Counted from the first letter of the stretch, positions 1 through 8,590 are shown. The stretch is DNA of 64,000 bases from Neobacillus niacini (GCF_023715785.1 NZ_JAMBOX010000001.1:372001-436000), one strand, 5' to 3'. Numbers and translations are program-made. Notes: generated from the letters alone by a model not told the origin.

Positions 1-528
1 AATAATCATTTTCGGGTCGGACATTAACGCTCGGCCTAATTCAATCAGCTTCATGACGCCGTATGGCTGAGCCGCCCCCGGTAAATGCTCAATCCCGCGA
101 ATCCCAAGGAAATCCATGATCTCCAGGGCCTTATCACGAATCCGCTTTTCTTCCCTTTTAACGGACGGAAGCCGCAGTCCTTGTGCAAAAAAGCCGCCCT
201 TGGTCATGCTGTGCTGCCCGATAATCAGGTTTTCAAGAACGGTTAGGTTTTTAAATAACTCTACGTTTTGGAAGGTACGTACCAACCCGATATCCACCAT
301 TTGATGAACCTTGTAATTTAATAGATTTACATTTCCTTGAAAAGTAAGCTTACCTTGGTCTGCCGTATAGAAACGGCTGATACAGTTGAACACGGTTGTT
401 TTCCCGGCACCGTTCGGTCCAATCAGGCCATAGATGCTTCCTTTTTCCACCGATAAGCTTAGGTCATCAATCGCCTTTAGACCACCAAAGCTGATCGATA
501 GATTCTCGACTTGTAGTATTGGCTCCAT
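1..528 (-). CDS. livG: Branched-chain amino acid ABC transporter ATPase, partial
   Basis: This is the N-terminal 176 residues of a LivG-type ATPase; the C-terminus lies beyond the left edge of the window. Walker A (GPNGAGKT) is at residues 37-44, a Q-loop (VRTFQN) is near 88, and the degenerate LivG-style signature QPYGVMK appears where LSGGQ sits in most ABC ATPases. It would energise uptake of leucine, isoleucine and valine at the inner face of the membrane. The start is fixed by GGAGGG, which overlaps the livM stop codon 2 bp upstream, so it is translationally tied to livM. It is the third gene of livH-livM-livG. livF and the binding protein are not in the window. Confidence 0.93.
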   Translation of the reverse strand, partial: MEPILQVENLSISFGGLKAIDDLSLSVEKGSIYGLIGPNGAGKTTVFNCISRFYTADQGKLTFQGNVNLLNYKVHQMVDIGLVRTFQNVELFKNLTVLENLIIGQHSMTKGGFFAQGLRLPSVKREEKRIRDKALEIMDFLGIRGIEHLPGAAQPYGVMKLIELGRALMSDPKMII

Positions 529-530
529 GG

Positions 531-1532
531 TTATCCCTCCATTTCCTTCGGTATCGGCTGCTTCTGCCGTTTAAGCAGTGATGCTTTTATCTGGGTGCTG
601 ATTCTGGCAAGACCGTACGGGAAAAATAGGATGACTAACACAAGCGCAACACCGGTAAAAATGCTGGCAACATTTTTAATATTCTGAAGCCACTCAATAT
701 CCTTAACAAATTCCGGGATAAACACGATAAACGCCGCCCCTAGAACACTTCCTGGGATTGAAGCAAGGCCGCCGATTACCACCATTGCCAATAGATTTAA
801 CGAAACATCAATGCCCCATTGGTTCGGCTCGGTAAACCGGATCAAGTGAACATATAACGAACCGCCAATCCCCGCATAAAATGTGCTCAACGCAAACGCG
901 ATTAATTTGTATTTGAACAAGCTGACGCCCATCGCCTGGGCCGCATGCTCGCTGTCACGCATCGCGATTAACGCCCGGCCAGTTTTTGAAGATAGTAGAT
1001 TATGAGCAAATAAGATTAACAGGACGCAGACAATGACCACTAACACAAAGAAATGTTCCCGCTCCCGTAACGCAAAGCCGAAGATCTCCGGCGTAACCGC
1101 TCGTGCCCCGGAAAATCCATTCGTGAAGCCAATCCATTCTTTAAAGGTCTGCTGCAGGGCGACGCCAAAGCCCAAGGTAGCAATCGCCAAATAGTGACCT
1201 TCCAACCTGAGCGCGACTAGCCCCAGGATGAGGCCGACGACCATCGGGATGACACCAGCTAACAGTAAACTGGCTAAAAACGGTAATTCAAAGTTGGAGG
1301 TGAAATAGGCCGATATGTAAGCCCCCAGCCCCATGAACGCGGCATGGCCAAGTGAAATTTGTCCGGCATAGCCTAGCAAAATATTAAATCCGATGGCAAC
1401 GATCGCATAAATCACAATCAGATTTAACATCGTCAACGTCGACCGGTCCATATCGGTTACGAGCGGAATCATCGCCACGATCAGTCCAGTCAGGATATAG
1501 AGAAATGGTTTGTTCTGTAGTATTCCCTTCAC
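531..1532 (-). CDS. livM: Branched-chain amino acid ABC transporter permease LivM
   Basis: A 333-residue polytopic membrane protein of usual LivM length. It has about eight to ten hydrophobic segments and the family stretch GYAGQISLGHAAFMGLGAY near residue 55, with a second conserved stretch (MRDSEHAAQAMG) in the cytoplasmic loop that contacts the ATPase. It pairs with LivH to form the inner-membrane channel for branched-chain amino acids. It lies 3 bp downstream of livH and 2 bp upstream of livG, so the three form one operon. The family call is secure; the actual substrate (leucine, isoleucine, valine or a related acid) cannot be read from sequence. Confidence 0.93.
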   Translation of the reverse strand: MKGILQNKPFLYILTGLIVAMIPLVTDMDRSTLTMLNLIVIYAIVAIGFNILLGYAGQISLGHAAFMGLGAYISAYFTSNFELPFLASLLLAGVIPMVVGLILGLVALRLEGHYLAIATLGFGVALQQTFKEWIGFTNGFSGARAVTPEIFGFALREREHFFVLVVIVCVLLILFAHNLLSSKTGRALIAMRDSEHAAQAMGVSLFKYKLIAFALSTFYAGIGGSLYVHLIRFTEPNQWGIDVSLNLLAMVVIGGLASIPGSVLGAAFIVFIPEFVKDIEWLQNIKNVASIFTGVALVLVILFFPYGLARISTQIKASLLKRQKQPIPKEMEG

Positions 1533-1535
1533 GCG

Positions 1536-2408
1536 TTACACCTTCTTTCGGTGGACTTTGCCGAACAGTCCTGTCGGTTTGACAATTAAGATGATAATCA
1601 ATAAGGCATAAACAATGACGGTTTTCCATTGCAAGGAAATGTAATAGCCTACCAGGTTATCAAATACCCCGATGACAAAGCCGCCGACAACCGGTCCGAC
1701 AAACGAACCGAAGCCTCCCAGTACCGCGGCGATAAACGATTTCAAATGGACCTCCGCCATCATCGTCGTCGAGACGTTCGTTGTTGGGGCAATGAGCACG
1801 CCGGCAATCGCCCCAAGAACGGTAGCGATAATCCATGACAAGGAATACACCTTGGAAACCGGAACTCCCATCAATTTCGCCGTTGTTTCATTTTGCGCCG
1901 TTGCCCGAATCGCAATGCCCATCAACGTGTTTTTAATCATATAGAATAGGATTGCCATGATCACCAGTGTGATCGAAATGATAAAGATTGCATTCGGCTG
2001 TATGATGACCTCGCCAATGGTCATGTTGTCCATCGTTAACGCCTTGCGGAACGGATGCATATCAATGCCAAAAATCGCCGAAGCCAAGCCGTTAAAAATC
2101 ATGATGAGGCCAAGGGTGATAATCATTTTGCTGACGAGCGTCGCTTTTGAGGCCGGCCTGATAAAGATCCGTTCTACTAAAAACCCTAAAACGACAGCAA
2201 ACACAATCGCCCCCAAAAACGCGACCGGATAGGACATCGTTTGTTGAAATAGCGTAAAGGCGATAAAGCTGCTGAACATGGCCATTTCGCCCTGTGCAAA
2301 GTTAATGACATCGGAGGTCCGGTAAATCAGAACCAACCCTAATGCGGCTAAGGCATATAAACTTCCTGTCTCCAACCCGGCGATGACATTTTGAAAAAAT
2401 TCAACCAT
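1536..2408 (-). CDS. livH: Branched-chain amino acid ABC transporter permease LivH
   Basis: A 290-residue hydrophobic protein with the LivH N-terminal signature (GSLYALAALGLVLIYRTSDV, residues about 15-34, then NFAQGEMAMFSSF) and the loop ATAQNETTAKLMGV before the later membrane segments. It is the partner permease of LivM. It is the first gene of the livHMG transcript. The ATG is preceded by AGGAGGATTCCTA-like spacing. A close match to the sigma-54 promoter consensus lies about 75 bp upstream, so expression should require the activator encoded immediately upstream at 2712-4142. Confidence 0.93.
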   Translation of the reverse strand: MVEFFQNVIAGLETGSLYALAALGLVLIYRTSDVINFAQGEMAMFSSFIAFTLFQQTMSYPVAFLGAIVFAVVLGFLVERIFIRPASKATLVSKMIITLGLIMIFNGLASAIFGIDMHPFRKALTMDNMTIGEVIIQPNAIFIISITLVIMAILFYMIKNTLMGIAIRATAQNETTAKLMGVPVSKVYSLSWIIATVLGAIAGVLIAPTTNVSTTMMAEVHLKSFIAAVLGGFGSFVGPVVGGFVIGVFDNLVGYYISLQWKTVIVYALLIIILIVKPTGLFGKVHRKKV

Positions 2409-2481
2409 TAGGAATCCTCCTTTTTCTCGTAGTATGTAATATTGAATTTTTTTTGATTTGGTAATCCTTCGCTTATTTATG

Positions 2482-2499
2482 ATGCAAGTTGCGTGCCAA
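2482..2499 (-). promoter_or_regulatory. Sigma-54 (-24/-12) promoter of livHMG
   Basis: Read on the minus strand, the site is TTGGCACGCAACTTGCAT. It has the -24 element TGGCAC, a 5-bp spacer and the -12 element TTGC, an almost perfect fit to the RpoN consensus. It points at livH, with the transcript expected to start near 2470. The neighbouring gene upstream is a sigma-54 activator, which supports the call. Confidence 0.9.
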
Positions 2500-2611
2500 C
2501 TTTTATAAACGCTTTCATTTTTTTAAAAAACAGGGGCGAAATTTGTTGATTATTGTTTAAGAACCCTGTTGTATAAAGGGCTGGGCAATTGTGAATGCTT
2601 TGTTAACGAAT

Positions 2612-2645
2612 AAAAAAAAGACTTTGATGTGGTCAAAGTCTTTTT
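2612..2645 (-). terminator. Rho-independent terminator of the sigma-54 activator gene
   Basis: AAAGACTTTGA and TCAAAGTCTTT form an 11-bp stem with a 5-nt loop, followed on the minus strand by a run of T. It lies 65 bp beyond the activator stop codon and may act in both directions. Confidence 0.85.
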
Positions 2646-2684
2646 CATTTATTCGTATTGGTTGAAAACGTTTTCCATTTAAAG

Positions 2685-2719
2685 TGTCCGATTTTCCGAC
2701 AGTGTTTGTTTTTACGACA
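2685..2719. promoter_or_regulatory. Tandem dyads, probable upstream activator sites for livHMG
   Basis: TGTCCGATTTTCCGACA (2685-2701) is a 17-bp dyad with TGTC/GACA ends. A weaker 17-bp copy, TGTTTGTTTTTACGACA, follows at 2703-2719, 18 bp start to start, overlapping the activator stop region. The same tandem arrangement occurs between the thiolase and reductase genes at 5723-5758. The position, about 190 bp upstream of the livH promoter, suits a sigma-54 enhancer. Confidence 0.7.
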
Positions 2720-4142
2720 AAGAGTCCTCCAAGTGGTACTTTTCAATCTTGTCATAAAGACTGGATCGGCTAATCTGCAGCGTTTCCGCCACTTTCACCT
2801 TATTATAGTTAAACTCCTCCAGGCAATTCTTGATGACTTCCTTTTCCGTTTCCTCCAAAATGCTCTTCAGTGTCTGGCCTTTCGCCAATTTTTGCGATCT
2901 TTTTGAATTCGTGATGTTGTATGGCAAATGGACAGTCCGAATCGTATCGGTATCGGTTAAATTGATGGCCCGCTCCAGCACATTCTCGAGTTCCCGAACA
3001 TTACCTGGCCAGCTATAGCGGAGGATGTGGTCCATCGCATTTTTCGAAATGTGGCACACATAGACACCGAGCTGTGAGGACAGCTTATCCAGCAATTTCA
3101 TCGCAATTGCCGCCGCATCGTCCTCCCGCTCGCGGAGCGGCGGAATTTCAATCGACATGACATTCAGCCGGTAAAATAAATCCTCACGGAATTGGCCCTC
3201 GGCCACCATTTTTTCAAGATTTTTGTTCGTGGCGGCAATCACCCGGACATCAACCGGAATGGTTCTCGTCCCACCGACCCGCTCGATTTCTTTTTCCTGA
3301 AGGACACGGAGCAGCTTCGCCTGCATCGCCAGCGGCATGTCACCGATTTCGTCGAGAAAAATCGTTCCATTATTCGCCAGTTCAAATTTTCCCAGCTTCC
3401 CGCCTTTTTTCGCGCCAGTAAAAGCCCCTTCCATATAGCCAAACAATTCCGATTCGAGGAGCTCAGCGGGAATCGCCGCACAGTTTACCTTAATAAAGCT
3501 TTCATGACTTCGGTTGCTCGAATGATGAATCGCATGGGCAAACAATTCCTTGCCAGTCCCGCTTTCTCCGAGAAGGAGCACATTGGACTTTGTCTGCGAA
3601 GCCCTTCTTCCCATATAAATCGCGCGCACCATCTTCTCGCTCGTACCGAGGATGTTTTCCCAGCTGTACTTCGCACCCTGAATTTGAACAAGCTGTTCCT
3701 TGGCATAGGACAGCGCACTTTCGAGCAGCTTATTTTTTTCAATAATATCCTTAAATTCCTTAATTTCTTGAAAAAGCAGCATGCCAAAACCATAAACAAC
3801 CTCATGGTTTTGATCGAGGACCGGAATTCGGTGAACAATCGCCGTCTTGCCGTTCTTAAACTTATGCTTCCAGGCAATTTCTGACTTCTTCGTTTTGAAC
3901 ACATACGGAAAGCGCGAAAATTCATCCACTTCGAGGACGGGCTTGCCAATAACCTCATCTTTCGGAAACCCCAAATAGTCGGCAAAAATTTGGTTAATCA
4001 TTCGAATTCTTGTATCTTTATCAATTAAAATAATCGGAACGCCAATCGGATCAAAAATCTTTTCGACAGTATTAAGAAATTGGTCCGAACCCAATATTTC
4101 TAAGTCTACAGTCGTGACAACATTGGAAACTTCTAAACTCAT
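2712..4142 (-). CDS. PAS-domain sigma-54-dependent transcriptional activator
   Basis: A 476-residue enhancer-binding protein. A PAS domain spans about residues 24-125, an AAA+ domain about 160-400, and a Fis-type helix-turn-helix about 430-470 (KVAETLQISRSSLYDKI). Walker A is GESGTGKE at 192-199. The sigma-54 contact loop GAFTGA is intact at 239-244, and Walker B is IFLDEIGD, so it should be a working activator. The PAS domain presumably senses a small ligand or redox state. It sits between the livHMG operon and the thiolase/reductase pair. All three transcription units carry sigma-54 promoters and shared dyads, so it is probably their regulator. GGGAGG lies 10 bp before the ATG. The ligand is unknown. 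Confidence 0.92.
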   Translation of the reverse strand: MSLEVSNVVTTVDLEILGSDQFLNTVEKIFDPIGVPIILIDKDTRIRMINQIFADYLGFPKDEVIGKPVLEVDEFSRFPYVFKTKKSEIAWKHKFKNGKTAIVHRIPVLDQNHEVVYGFGMLLFQEIKEFKDIIEKNKLLESALSYAKEQLVQIQGAKYSWENILGTSEKMVRAIYMGRRASQTKSNVLLLGESGTGKELFAHAIHHSSNRSHESFIKVNCAAIPAELLESELFGYMEGAFTGAKKGGKLGKFELANNGTIFLDEIGDMPLAMQAKLLRVLQEKEIERVGGTRTIPVDVRVIAATNKNLEKMVAEGQFREDLFYRLNVMSIEIPPLREREDDAAAIAMKLLDKLSSQLGVYVCHISKNAMDHILRYSWPGNVRELENVLERAINLTDTDTIRTVHLPYNITNSKRSQKLAKGQTLKSILEETEKEVIKNCLEEFNYNKVKVAETLQISRSSLYDKIEKYHLEDSLS

Positions 4143-4224
4143 AAAGCGATGACCTCCCTAACCAGGACTACCTCCTTCTATTGTATAGAAATTCAGGGTG
4201 TTTAGGTAGGGATAATTTGTGACT

Positions 4225-4259
4225 AAAAAAAGGAGGGCCGCAATGATGGTGCGCCCCTC
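4225..4259 (-). terminator. Distal terminator-like hairpin after the thiolase gene
   Basis: On the minus strand the arms GAGGGGCGCA and TGCGGCCCTC pair around a short loop and are followed by CCTTTTTTT. It could back up the nearer hairpin at 4409-4437. Confidence 0.65.
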
Positions 4260-4408
4260 AGGTTGTCGGGAAAGGGTAATTTACTTTTTCTGAGCTATTG
4301 AGGACACTTCCTGCGTTTTTTCAATGGTTTTTTGTCCTCTATCGACGCTATTGAGGACACTTTCCTCTGATTCTTTGCTCGAATTGTCCTCAAGGGTTCT
4401 TCGACAGC

Positions 4409-4437
4409 AAAAAGGGTCACAGCCCACGCTGCGCCCC
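4409..4437 (-). terminator. Terminator of the thiolase gene
   Basis: On the minus strand GGGCGCAGC pairs with GCTGTGACCC, followed by TTTTTGC. It begins 9 bp past the thiolase stop codon. Confidence 0.7.
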
Positions 4438-4445
4438 TCCTAATT

Positions 4446-5624
4446 TTATCTCTCAACAATCAGCGAAATCCCTTGTCCCCCGCCAATGCAAAGGGTGGCA
4501 AGGCCCGTTTTTGCGTCCCGTTTCTTCATTTCATATAGTAAAGTAACCAAAATTCTTGCGCCAGAAGCCCCAACCGGATGACCCAATGCAATTGCCCCGC
4601 CGTTAACATTGACCTTGGATGGGTCGAGTTCCAAGCCCTTCATGACGGCCAGCGATTGCGCGGCAAACGCTTCATTGGCTTCAATCAAATCAAGGTCTTC
4701 AACCGTCAGATTTGCCTTATCTAATGCCTTTTTCGTTGCCGGCACCGGCCCGAATCCCATAATCTTCGGATCAAGTGCAGCTGATGCATAGGATTTTACC
4801 GTTGCCAGTGGCTCAATCCCGAGTTCCAGCGCTTTCTCTTTGGCCATGAGGACAACCATCGCGGCACCATCGTTTAGTCCAGAGGCATTCCCGGCTGTGA
4901 CCGTGCCATCCTTTTTAAAGGCTGGACGCAATTTCGCCAGCTTTTCCGCTGTTGTTCCCGGCCTAGGGTATTCGTCGGCAGCCACGACCACTGGCTCGCC
5001 TTTTCGCTGCGGGATGCTGACCGGTACAATTTCATCGTTGAATCGTCCCTCCTGTTGGGCAGCTACCGCACGGCGCTGGCTCTCAGCCGCAAAGGCATCC
5101 TGTTCTTCTCGAGTAATGCCCCATTTTTCAGCGATATTTTCAGCGGTTATTCCCATATGAATATCGTGAAATTTATCAGTCAGCGCATCGTAGATTAACG
5201 AATCTACTACTTCCTGATGGCCCATTTTCATTCCCCAACGAGCATTTTGAAGTAAATATGGCGCTTGGCTCATGCTTTCAATTCCACCAGCCAGAATCAC
5301 ATCGGCATCACCAACCGCGATAAACTGCGCTCCCATCGTAACCGTTCTGAGGCCAGAACCGCATAGCTTATTAATCGTCATCGCCGGTGTTTCTTCCGGC
5401 AGCCCTGAATAAATCGCTACCTGACGGGCGACATTTTGCCCTAATCCCGCTGATAAAATATTTCCAACCAGTACTTCATCAATGATGTCAGCTGAAATGC
5501 CAGCCCGTTTAATCGCTTCCTTCGCCGCTGTCACGCCCAGATCCACCGCTGACACATCCTTGAAAGCGCCTCCGAAACTGCCGACAGGCGTTCTCGCTGC
5601 TCCTACAATAACTACCTCTCTCAT
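4446..5624 (-). CDS. Acetyl-CoA C-acetyltransferase (thiolase)
   Basis: A 392-residue thiolase of standard length. The acyl-accepting cysteine is Cys88 in NKLCGSG, His349 is in GHPVGASG, and Cys379 is in CIGGGQG, so the catalytic set is complete. It catalyses reversible condensation of two acetyl-CoA to acetoacetyl-CoA, or thiolysis of 3-ketoacyl-CoA. GGAGGG precedes the ATG. It is divergent from a short-chain reductase at 5864, and both have sigma-54 promoters. This suggests a regulated acetoacetyl-CoA/3-hydroxybutyryl-CoA module or ketone and short-chain fatty acid use. Chain-length preference cannot be told from sequence. Confidence 0.92.
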   Translation of the reverse strand: MREVVIVGAARTPVGSFGGAFKDVSAVDLGVTAAKEAIKRAGISADIIDEVLVGNILSAGLGQNVARQVAIYSGLPEETPAMTINKLCGSGLRTVTMGAQFIAVGDADVILAGGIESMSQAPYLLQNARWGMKMGHQEVVDSLIYDALTDKFHDIHMGITAENIAEKWGITREEQDAFAAESQRRAVAAQQEGRFNDEIVPVSIPQRKGEPVVVAADEYPRPGTTAEKLAKLRPAFKKDGTVTAGNASGLNDGAAMVVLMAKEKALELGIEPLATVKSYASAALDPKIMGFGPVPATKKALDKANLTVEDLDLIEANEAFAAQSLAVMKGLELDPSKVNVNGGAIALGHPVGASGARILVTLLYEMKKRDAKTGLATLCIGGGQGISLIVER

Positions 5625-5663
5625 AAAAATCCCTCCATTAAGTAAAAACTCAATTTACTATAT

Positions 5664-5680
5664 TGCAATAATCGTACCAA
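5664..5680 (-). promoter_or_regulatory. Sigma-54 promoter of the thiolase gene
   Basis: The minus strand reads TTGGTACGATTATTGCA: TGGTAC, 5-bp spacer, TTGC. It departs from TGGCAC at one base. It lies 40 bp upstream of the thiolase start and mirrors the reductase promoter on the other strand. Confidence 0.8.
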
Positions 5681-5722
5681 GTTGGAATATCGCGACTGGC
5701 CCGGTTCCACGCCCTGCAAAAC

Positions 5723-5758
5723 TGTCCGAATTTCAGACACTGTCTGATTTTGTCGACA
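5723..5758. promoter_or_regulatory. Tandem activator dyads shared by the divergent thiolase and reductase promoters
   Basis: TGTCCGAATTTCAGACA (5723-5739) and TGTCTGATTTTGTCGACA (5741-5758) are 18 bp apart start to start. They match the dyads at 2685-2719 (TGTC..GA.TTT..GACA). They sit between the two divergent sigma-54 promoters, about 45-55 bp from each -24 element, which is closer than most enhancers. Confidence 0.7.
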
Positions 5759-5809
5759 AAACACGACAGCAATATGACCTAAAATCCTGTAGCCTTTGGT
5801 AAAATCAAA

Positions 5810-5826
5810 TTGGCATGATTCTTGCG
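5810..5826 (+). promoter_or_regulatory. Sigma-54 promoter of the reductase-hydrolase operon
   Basis: TTGGCATGATTCTTGCG has TGGCAT, a 5-bp spacer and TTGC. It is 38 bp upstream of the reductase ATG and faces it. Confidence 0.85.
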
Positions 5827-5863
5827 AGATAAATAAATGACTATTCATTTTGGAGGGATATTT

Positions 5864-6604
5864 ATGAGATTAGCAGAAAAGGTAGCCATTATCACTGGAG
5901 CAGGAAGAGGAATTGGCGAAGCAACGGCTCTTAAGTTTGCCAAGGAAGGGGCAAAAGTTGTCGTTGCGGATGTGAACAAGGAGGATATTGACCAAACGGT
6001 TCAAGCCATTACCGAAGCTGGCGGGGAAGCAATTGGAATGGTTGTCGATGTAACCAATGTGGAGCAGGTAGAAAACATGGTTACTGAAACTGTCCAGCAC
6101 TTTGGAAGCGTTGACATTGTCGTGAATAATGCAGGAATCACAGCTGATGCCCAATTGATTAAAATGGAAGAAGCCCAATGGGATCGCGTAATCGATGTTA
6201 ACTTAAAAGGCGTCTTCAATGTGGCGCAAGCGGCTGCCAAGCTCATGAAGGAGCAAAAAAGCGGCGTCATTTTAAATGCCTCCTCCGTCGTCGGCTTGTA
6301 CGGAAACTTTGGCCAAACGAACTATGCAGCCACCAAGTGGGGTGTCATCGGGATGACAAAGACGTGGGCAAAAGAGCTTGGCCGTTTCGGTATCCGTGTT
6401 AATGCCGTGGCACCAGGATTTATCATGACACCGATGGTTCAAAAAATGCCTGAAAAGGTACTCGATATGATGAAAGGGAAATCTCCGCTTGGCATGTTGG
6501 GTGAGCCGGAAGATATCGCCAACGCCTATACCTTCTTGGCTTCAGATGAAGCGCGTTATGTCACCGGAACTGTGCTAAGTGTCGATGGCGGAGTGGTACT
6601 GTAA
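5864..6604 (+). CDS. SDR-family 3-oxoacyl-ACP / acetoacetyl-CoA reductase
   Basis: A 246-residue short-chain dehydrogenase. It has the cofactor motif TGAGRGIG at 11-18, NNAG at 88-91, and the catalytic Ser140/141-Tyr154-Lys158 set (YAATK), and it ends in the typical VTGTVLSVDGG. It should reduce 3-ketoacyl thioesters with NAD(P)H. The start at 5864 is chosen because GGAGGG lies 6 bp before it; an in-frame ATG at 5837 lacks such a site and nearly abuts the promoter. Adjacent to a thiolase under the same sigma-54 control, an acetoacetyl-CoA reductase (PhaB/FabG-like) role fits better than housekeeping fatty acid synthesis. This is inference. Confidence 0.88.
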   Translation: MRLAEKVAIITGAGRGIGEATALKFAKEGAKVVVADVNKEDIDQTVQAITEAGGEAIGMVVDVTNVEQVENMVTETVQHFGSVDIVVNNAGITADAQLIKMEEAQWDRVIDVNLKGVFNVAQAAAKLMKEQKSGVILNASSVVGLYGNFGQTNYAATKWGVIGMTKTWAKELGRFGIRVNAVAPGFIMTPMVQKMPEKVLDMMKGKSPLGMLGEPEDIANAYTFLASDEARYVTGTVLSVDGGVVL

Positions 6605-6618
6605 TAGATTTTCTGGGG

Positions 6619-6643
6619 GCTGAATTGATTTTTTCGATTCAGC
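6619..6643 (+). terminator. Hairpin between reductase and hydrolase genes
   Basis: GCTGAATTGA pairs with TCGATTCAGC around a T-rich loop. The downstream tract is only loosely T-rich, so it may be a processing or attenuation hairpin rather than a full stop. Confidence 0.45.
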
Positions 6644-6674
6644 TCTTTGCCTATTTTTTCAGGAGGTGTGAGAG

Positions 6675-7487
6675 ATGCCACTTTTGAATATTAACGGTAA
6701 CAATCTTTATTATGAAACCTACGGTAATCCAGATGCTCAGAACACGATTATGTTTCTTAACGGCGTGATGACGACCACGACCAGTTGGGCGTTGTATTAC
6801 CCCTTTTTCGAAAAACTTGGCTATCGGATTGTCCTTCATGATTTCAAAGGCCAAATGAAATCGGATAAGCCAGAAGGGCCTTATACCTTTAAAGAGCATG
6901 CTGATGATGCCAAAAAGCTGTTAGAAGAATTGGGTGTGGAAAAGGTACACCTTATTGGCACGTCATACGGCGGCGAAGTGGCCATGAGATTTGTGATTGA
7001 CTATCCAGAGGCGGTTGCGAGCTTGGTACTCATCGATGCAGCTAGTGAAGTCGACGAGATCAGCAAACTATTTGTCGAAGGCTGGAAGCACTTGGCCCAG
7101 CAGCAGCAAGGCGAAGCCTTTTTCTGGGGCGCCGTGCCTTCCTTATATGGCAATGCGTTTGTTGCGAAAAATATGGACTTTCTGGCGGAGAGAGCGAAAC
7201 TAATGAATGATATTGAGGCCAGCTATTTTGCCGGCCAAGTGAATCTGTATGAAACGTATGTGAATGATTTGAATTTGACCGGAGATCTAGGGCGGATCAC
7301 TTGTCCGACGCTTGTCGTCCTCGGTGAAAATGACCTGCTCACACCGCGGAAGTTTGCGGACATGTTGGTTAAGAACATCCCAAACACCGAATACATGATT
7401 ATTCCGGAATGCGGCCATGTCACAATTTTTGAACAGCCGGAAGCATTGAAAACTGCGATGATTGGGTTTATTTTAAAGCATAGTTAG
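6675..7487 (+). CDS. Alpha/beta-fold hydrolase
   Basis: A 270-residue alpha/beta hydrolase. The nucleophile is Ser97 in GTSYGG, the likely acid lies in GENDLLTP, and His248 is in CGHVTIFEQP, giving a full triad. The oxyanion-loop region NGVMTTTTSW follows the first strand, as in esterases and carbon-carbon hydrolases. AGGAGGTG lies upstream of the ATG. It is 70 bp downstream of the reductase on the same strand, so it is probably in the same sigma-54-driven unit and may hydrolyse a thioester or ester of that pathway. No specific substrate is inferred. Confidence 0.85.
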   Translation: MPLLNINGNNLYYETYGNPDAQNTIMFLNGVMTTTTSWALYYPFFEKLGYRIVLHDFKGQMKSDKPEGPYTFKEHADDAKKLLEELGVEKVHLIGTSYGGEVAMRFVIDYPEAVASLVLIDAASEVDEISKLFVEGWKHLAQQQQGEAFFWGAVPSLYGNAFVAKNMDFLAERAKLMNDIEASYFAGQVNLYETYVNDLNLTGDLGRITCPTLVVLGENDLLTPRKFADMLVKNIPNTEYMIIPECGHVTIFEQPEALKTAMIGFILKHS

Positions 7488-7493
7488 GCAGAC

Positions 7494-7539
7494 CGCCTCT
7501 CCAATAAGCTCCTATTGGCGTAGTTGGAGGGGCTTTTTT
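7494..7539 (+). terminator. Terminator of the alpha/beta hydrolase operon
   Basis: CCTCTCCAA pairs with TTGGAGGGG, followed by CTTTTTTA. Its last 20 bases resemble the start of the downstream 52-bp repeats and recur near 9319 as TAGTTGGAGGGGCTTTTT. Confidence 0.75.
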
Positions 7540-7880
7540 ACGCCGTTACTGCTCCTATAACCTCTATAAGCGTAGTCGAACACGCCTTTTTACGCCGTTA
7601 CTGCTCCTATAACCTCTATAAGCGTAGTCGAAGACGCTTTTTTACACCGTTACTGCTCCTATAACCTTTATAAGCGTAGTCGAAGACGCTTTTTTACGCC
7701 GTTACTGCTCCTATAACCTTTATAAGCTTAGTCGAAGACGCTTTTTTACGCCGTTACTGCTCCTATAACCTCTATAAGCGTAGTCGAAGACGCTTTTTTA
7801 CGCCGTTACTGCTCCTATAACCTTTATAAGCGTAGACGAACACGTTTTTTACGCCGCTACTGCTCCTATATCCCTTGATA
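7519..7880. repeat. Tandem repeat array 1, 52-bp period
   Basis: Six full units start at 7540, 7592, 7644, 7696, 7748 and 7800, with a decayed seventh at 7851 and a partial unit before the first. Each spacing is 52 bp (the last 51). Each unit contains ACTGCTCCTATAACC and a small stem, AAGCGT/ACGCTT, followed by T6, so each looks like a miniature terminator. Units differ by a few substitutions. There are no unique spacers and no open frame. The array fills the gap between the hydrolase and the dedA gene. Confidence 0.95.
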
Positions 7881-7959
7881 GAACATGGTTGGTAACTACC
7901 GATTTTAAATAACTTTTTGGATAGGAGACTTTTTTTATTTCTGTGTTGGAACAGGAGTT

Positions 7960-8568
7960 TCAGTTTCTAAAACCAACTTGCTTACTCTTTTTCTTCCAGA
8001 AATAATAAAAAATAATGAATATGATGAAAATGAACGAAATTAAATAAATACTATATTTTGATACATAAGCTTCAACTTGTTTCCAATCTTTCCCTAGTTT
8101 CCTGCCTAAAGTAATGAAAGTAAAAGTCCATATGAATGCCCCAGTATAGGCAAAAACTAAGAATTTTCTAAAAGGGTATTTATTTATGGCTGCGATGTAA
8201 GCCGTAAGGTGGCGGACTCCAGGAATGAAATAGCCAATTAATAAAATTGTCGGTCCGATTTTTTGGAACAAATTCTTTGTCAAATTAATTTTCTTCTCAG
8301 TGATATGAAATTTGGGACCAAATTTTTTTAACAAAGGTAATCCAAACCTATAGCCGATATAGTAGCTAAGGGAGATTCCTCCTGCGGCACCCGTAAATGC
8401 ACTTAACAAAGACATTATATATTTTAATTTATCTTGGTAGACATTGTAGCCAACATATGTTAAAAGAACCTCATCAGGTATCGGAAGACCAATAATACCA
8501 CCAATTAACACGACAATGATTCCCAAATATCCAAAATGCTCGATTAGGAAATCTATATGCTTCATCAT
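7960..8568 (-). CDS. DedA-family membrane protein (PetA/YbfM-like)
   Basis: A 202-residue DedA-family protein with about five hydrophobic segments and the conserved GYFIPGVRHLTAYIAA helix-breaking motif near residue 115. DedA proteins flip or move phospholipids and undecaprenyl phosphate across the membrane. It lies 22 bp downstream of pssA on the same strand. From family knowledge, B. subtilis has pssA-ybfM(petA)-psd, where the DedA protein is linked to phosphatidylethanolamine transport; the same order here supports that role. psd is absent from this position. GGTGGGA precedes the start. Confidence 0.88.
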   Translation of the reverse strand: MMKHIDFLIEHFGYLGIIVVLIGGIIGLPIPDEVLLTYVGYNVYQDKLKYIMSLLSAFTGAAGGISLSYYIGYRFGLPLLKKFGPKFHITEKKINLTKNLFQKIGPTILLIGYFIPGVRHLTAYIAAINKYPFRKFLVFAYTGAFIWTFTFITLGRKLGKDWKQVEAYVSKYSIYLISFIFIIFIIFYYFWKKKSKQVGFRN

Positions 8569-8590
8569 TAATTCCCACCTAAGTAATAAA

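Larger units (their letters stand above)
4143..4445. other. Intergenic region with two hairpins and short repeats
   Basis: This 303-bp gap contains two hairpins (annotated separately) and short direct repeats of ATTGAGGACACTT (near 4302 and 4349), with a partial GTCCTCAAGG copy near 4387. No open frame with a ribosome binding site was found. Confidence 0.6.
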
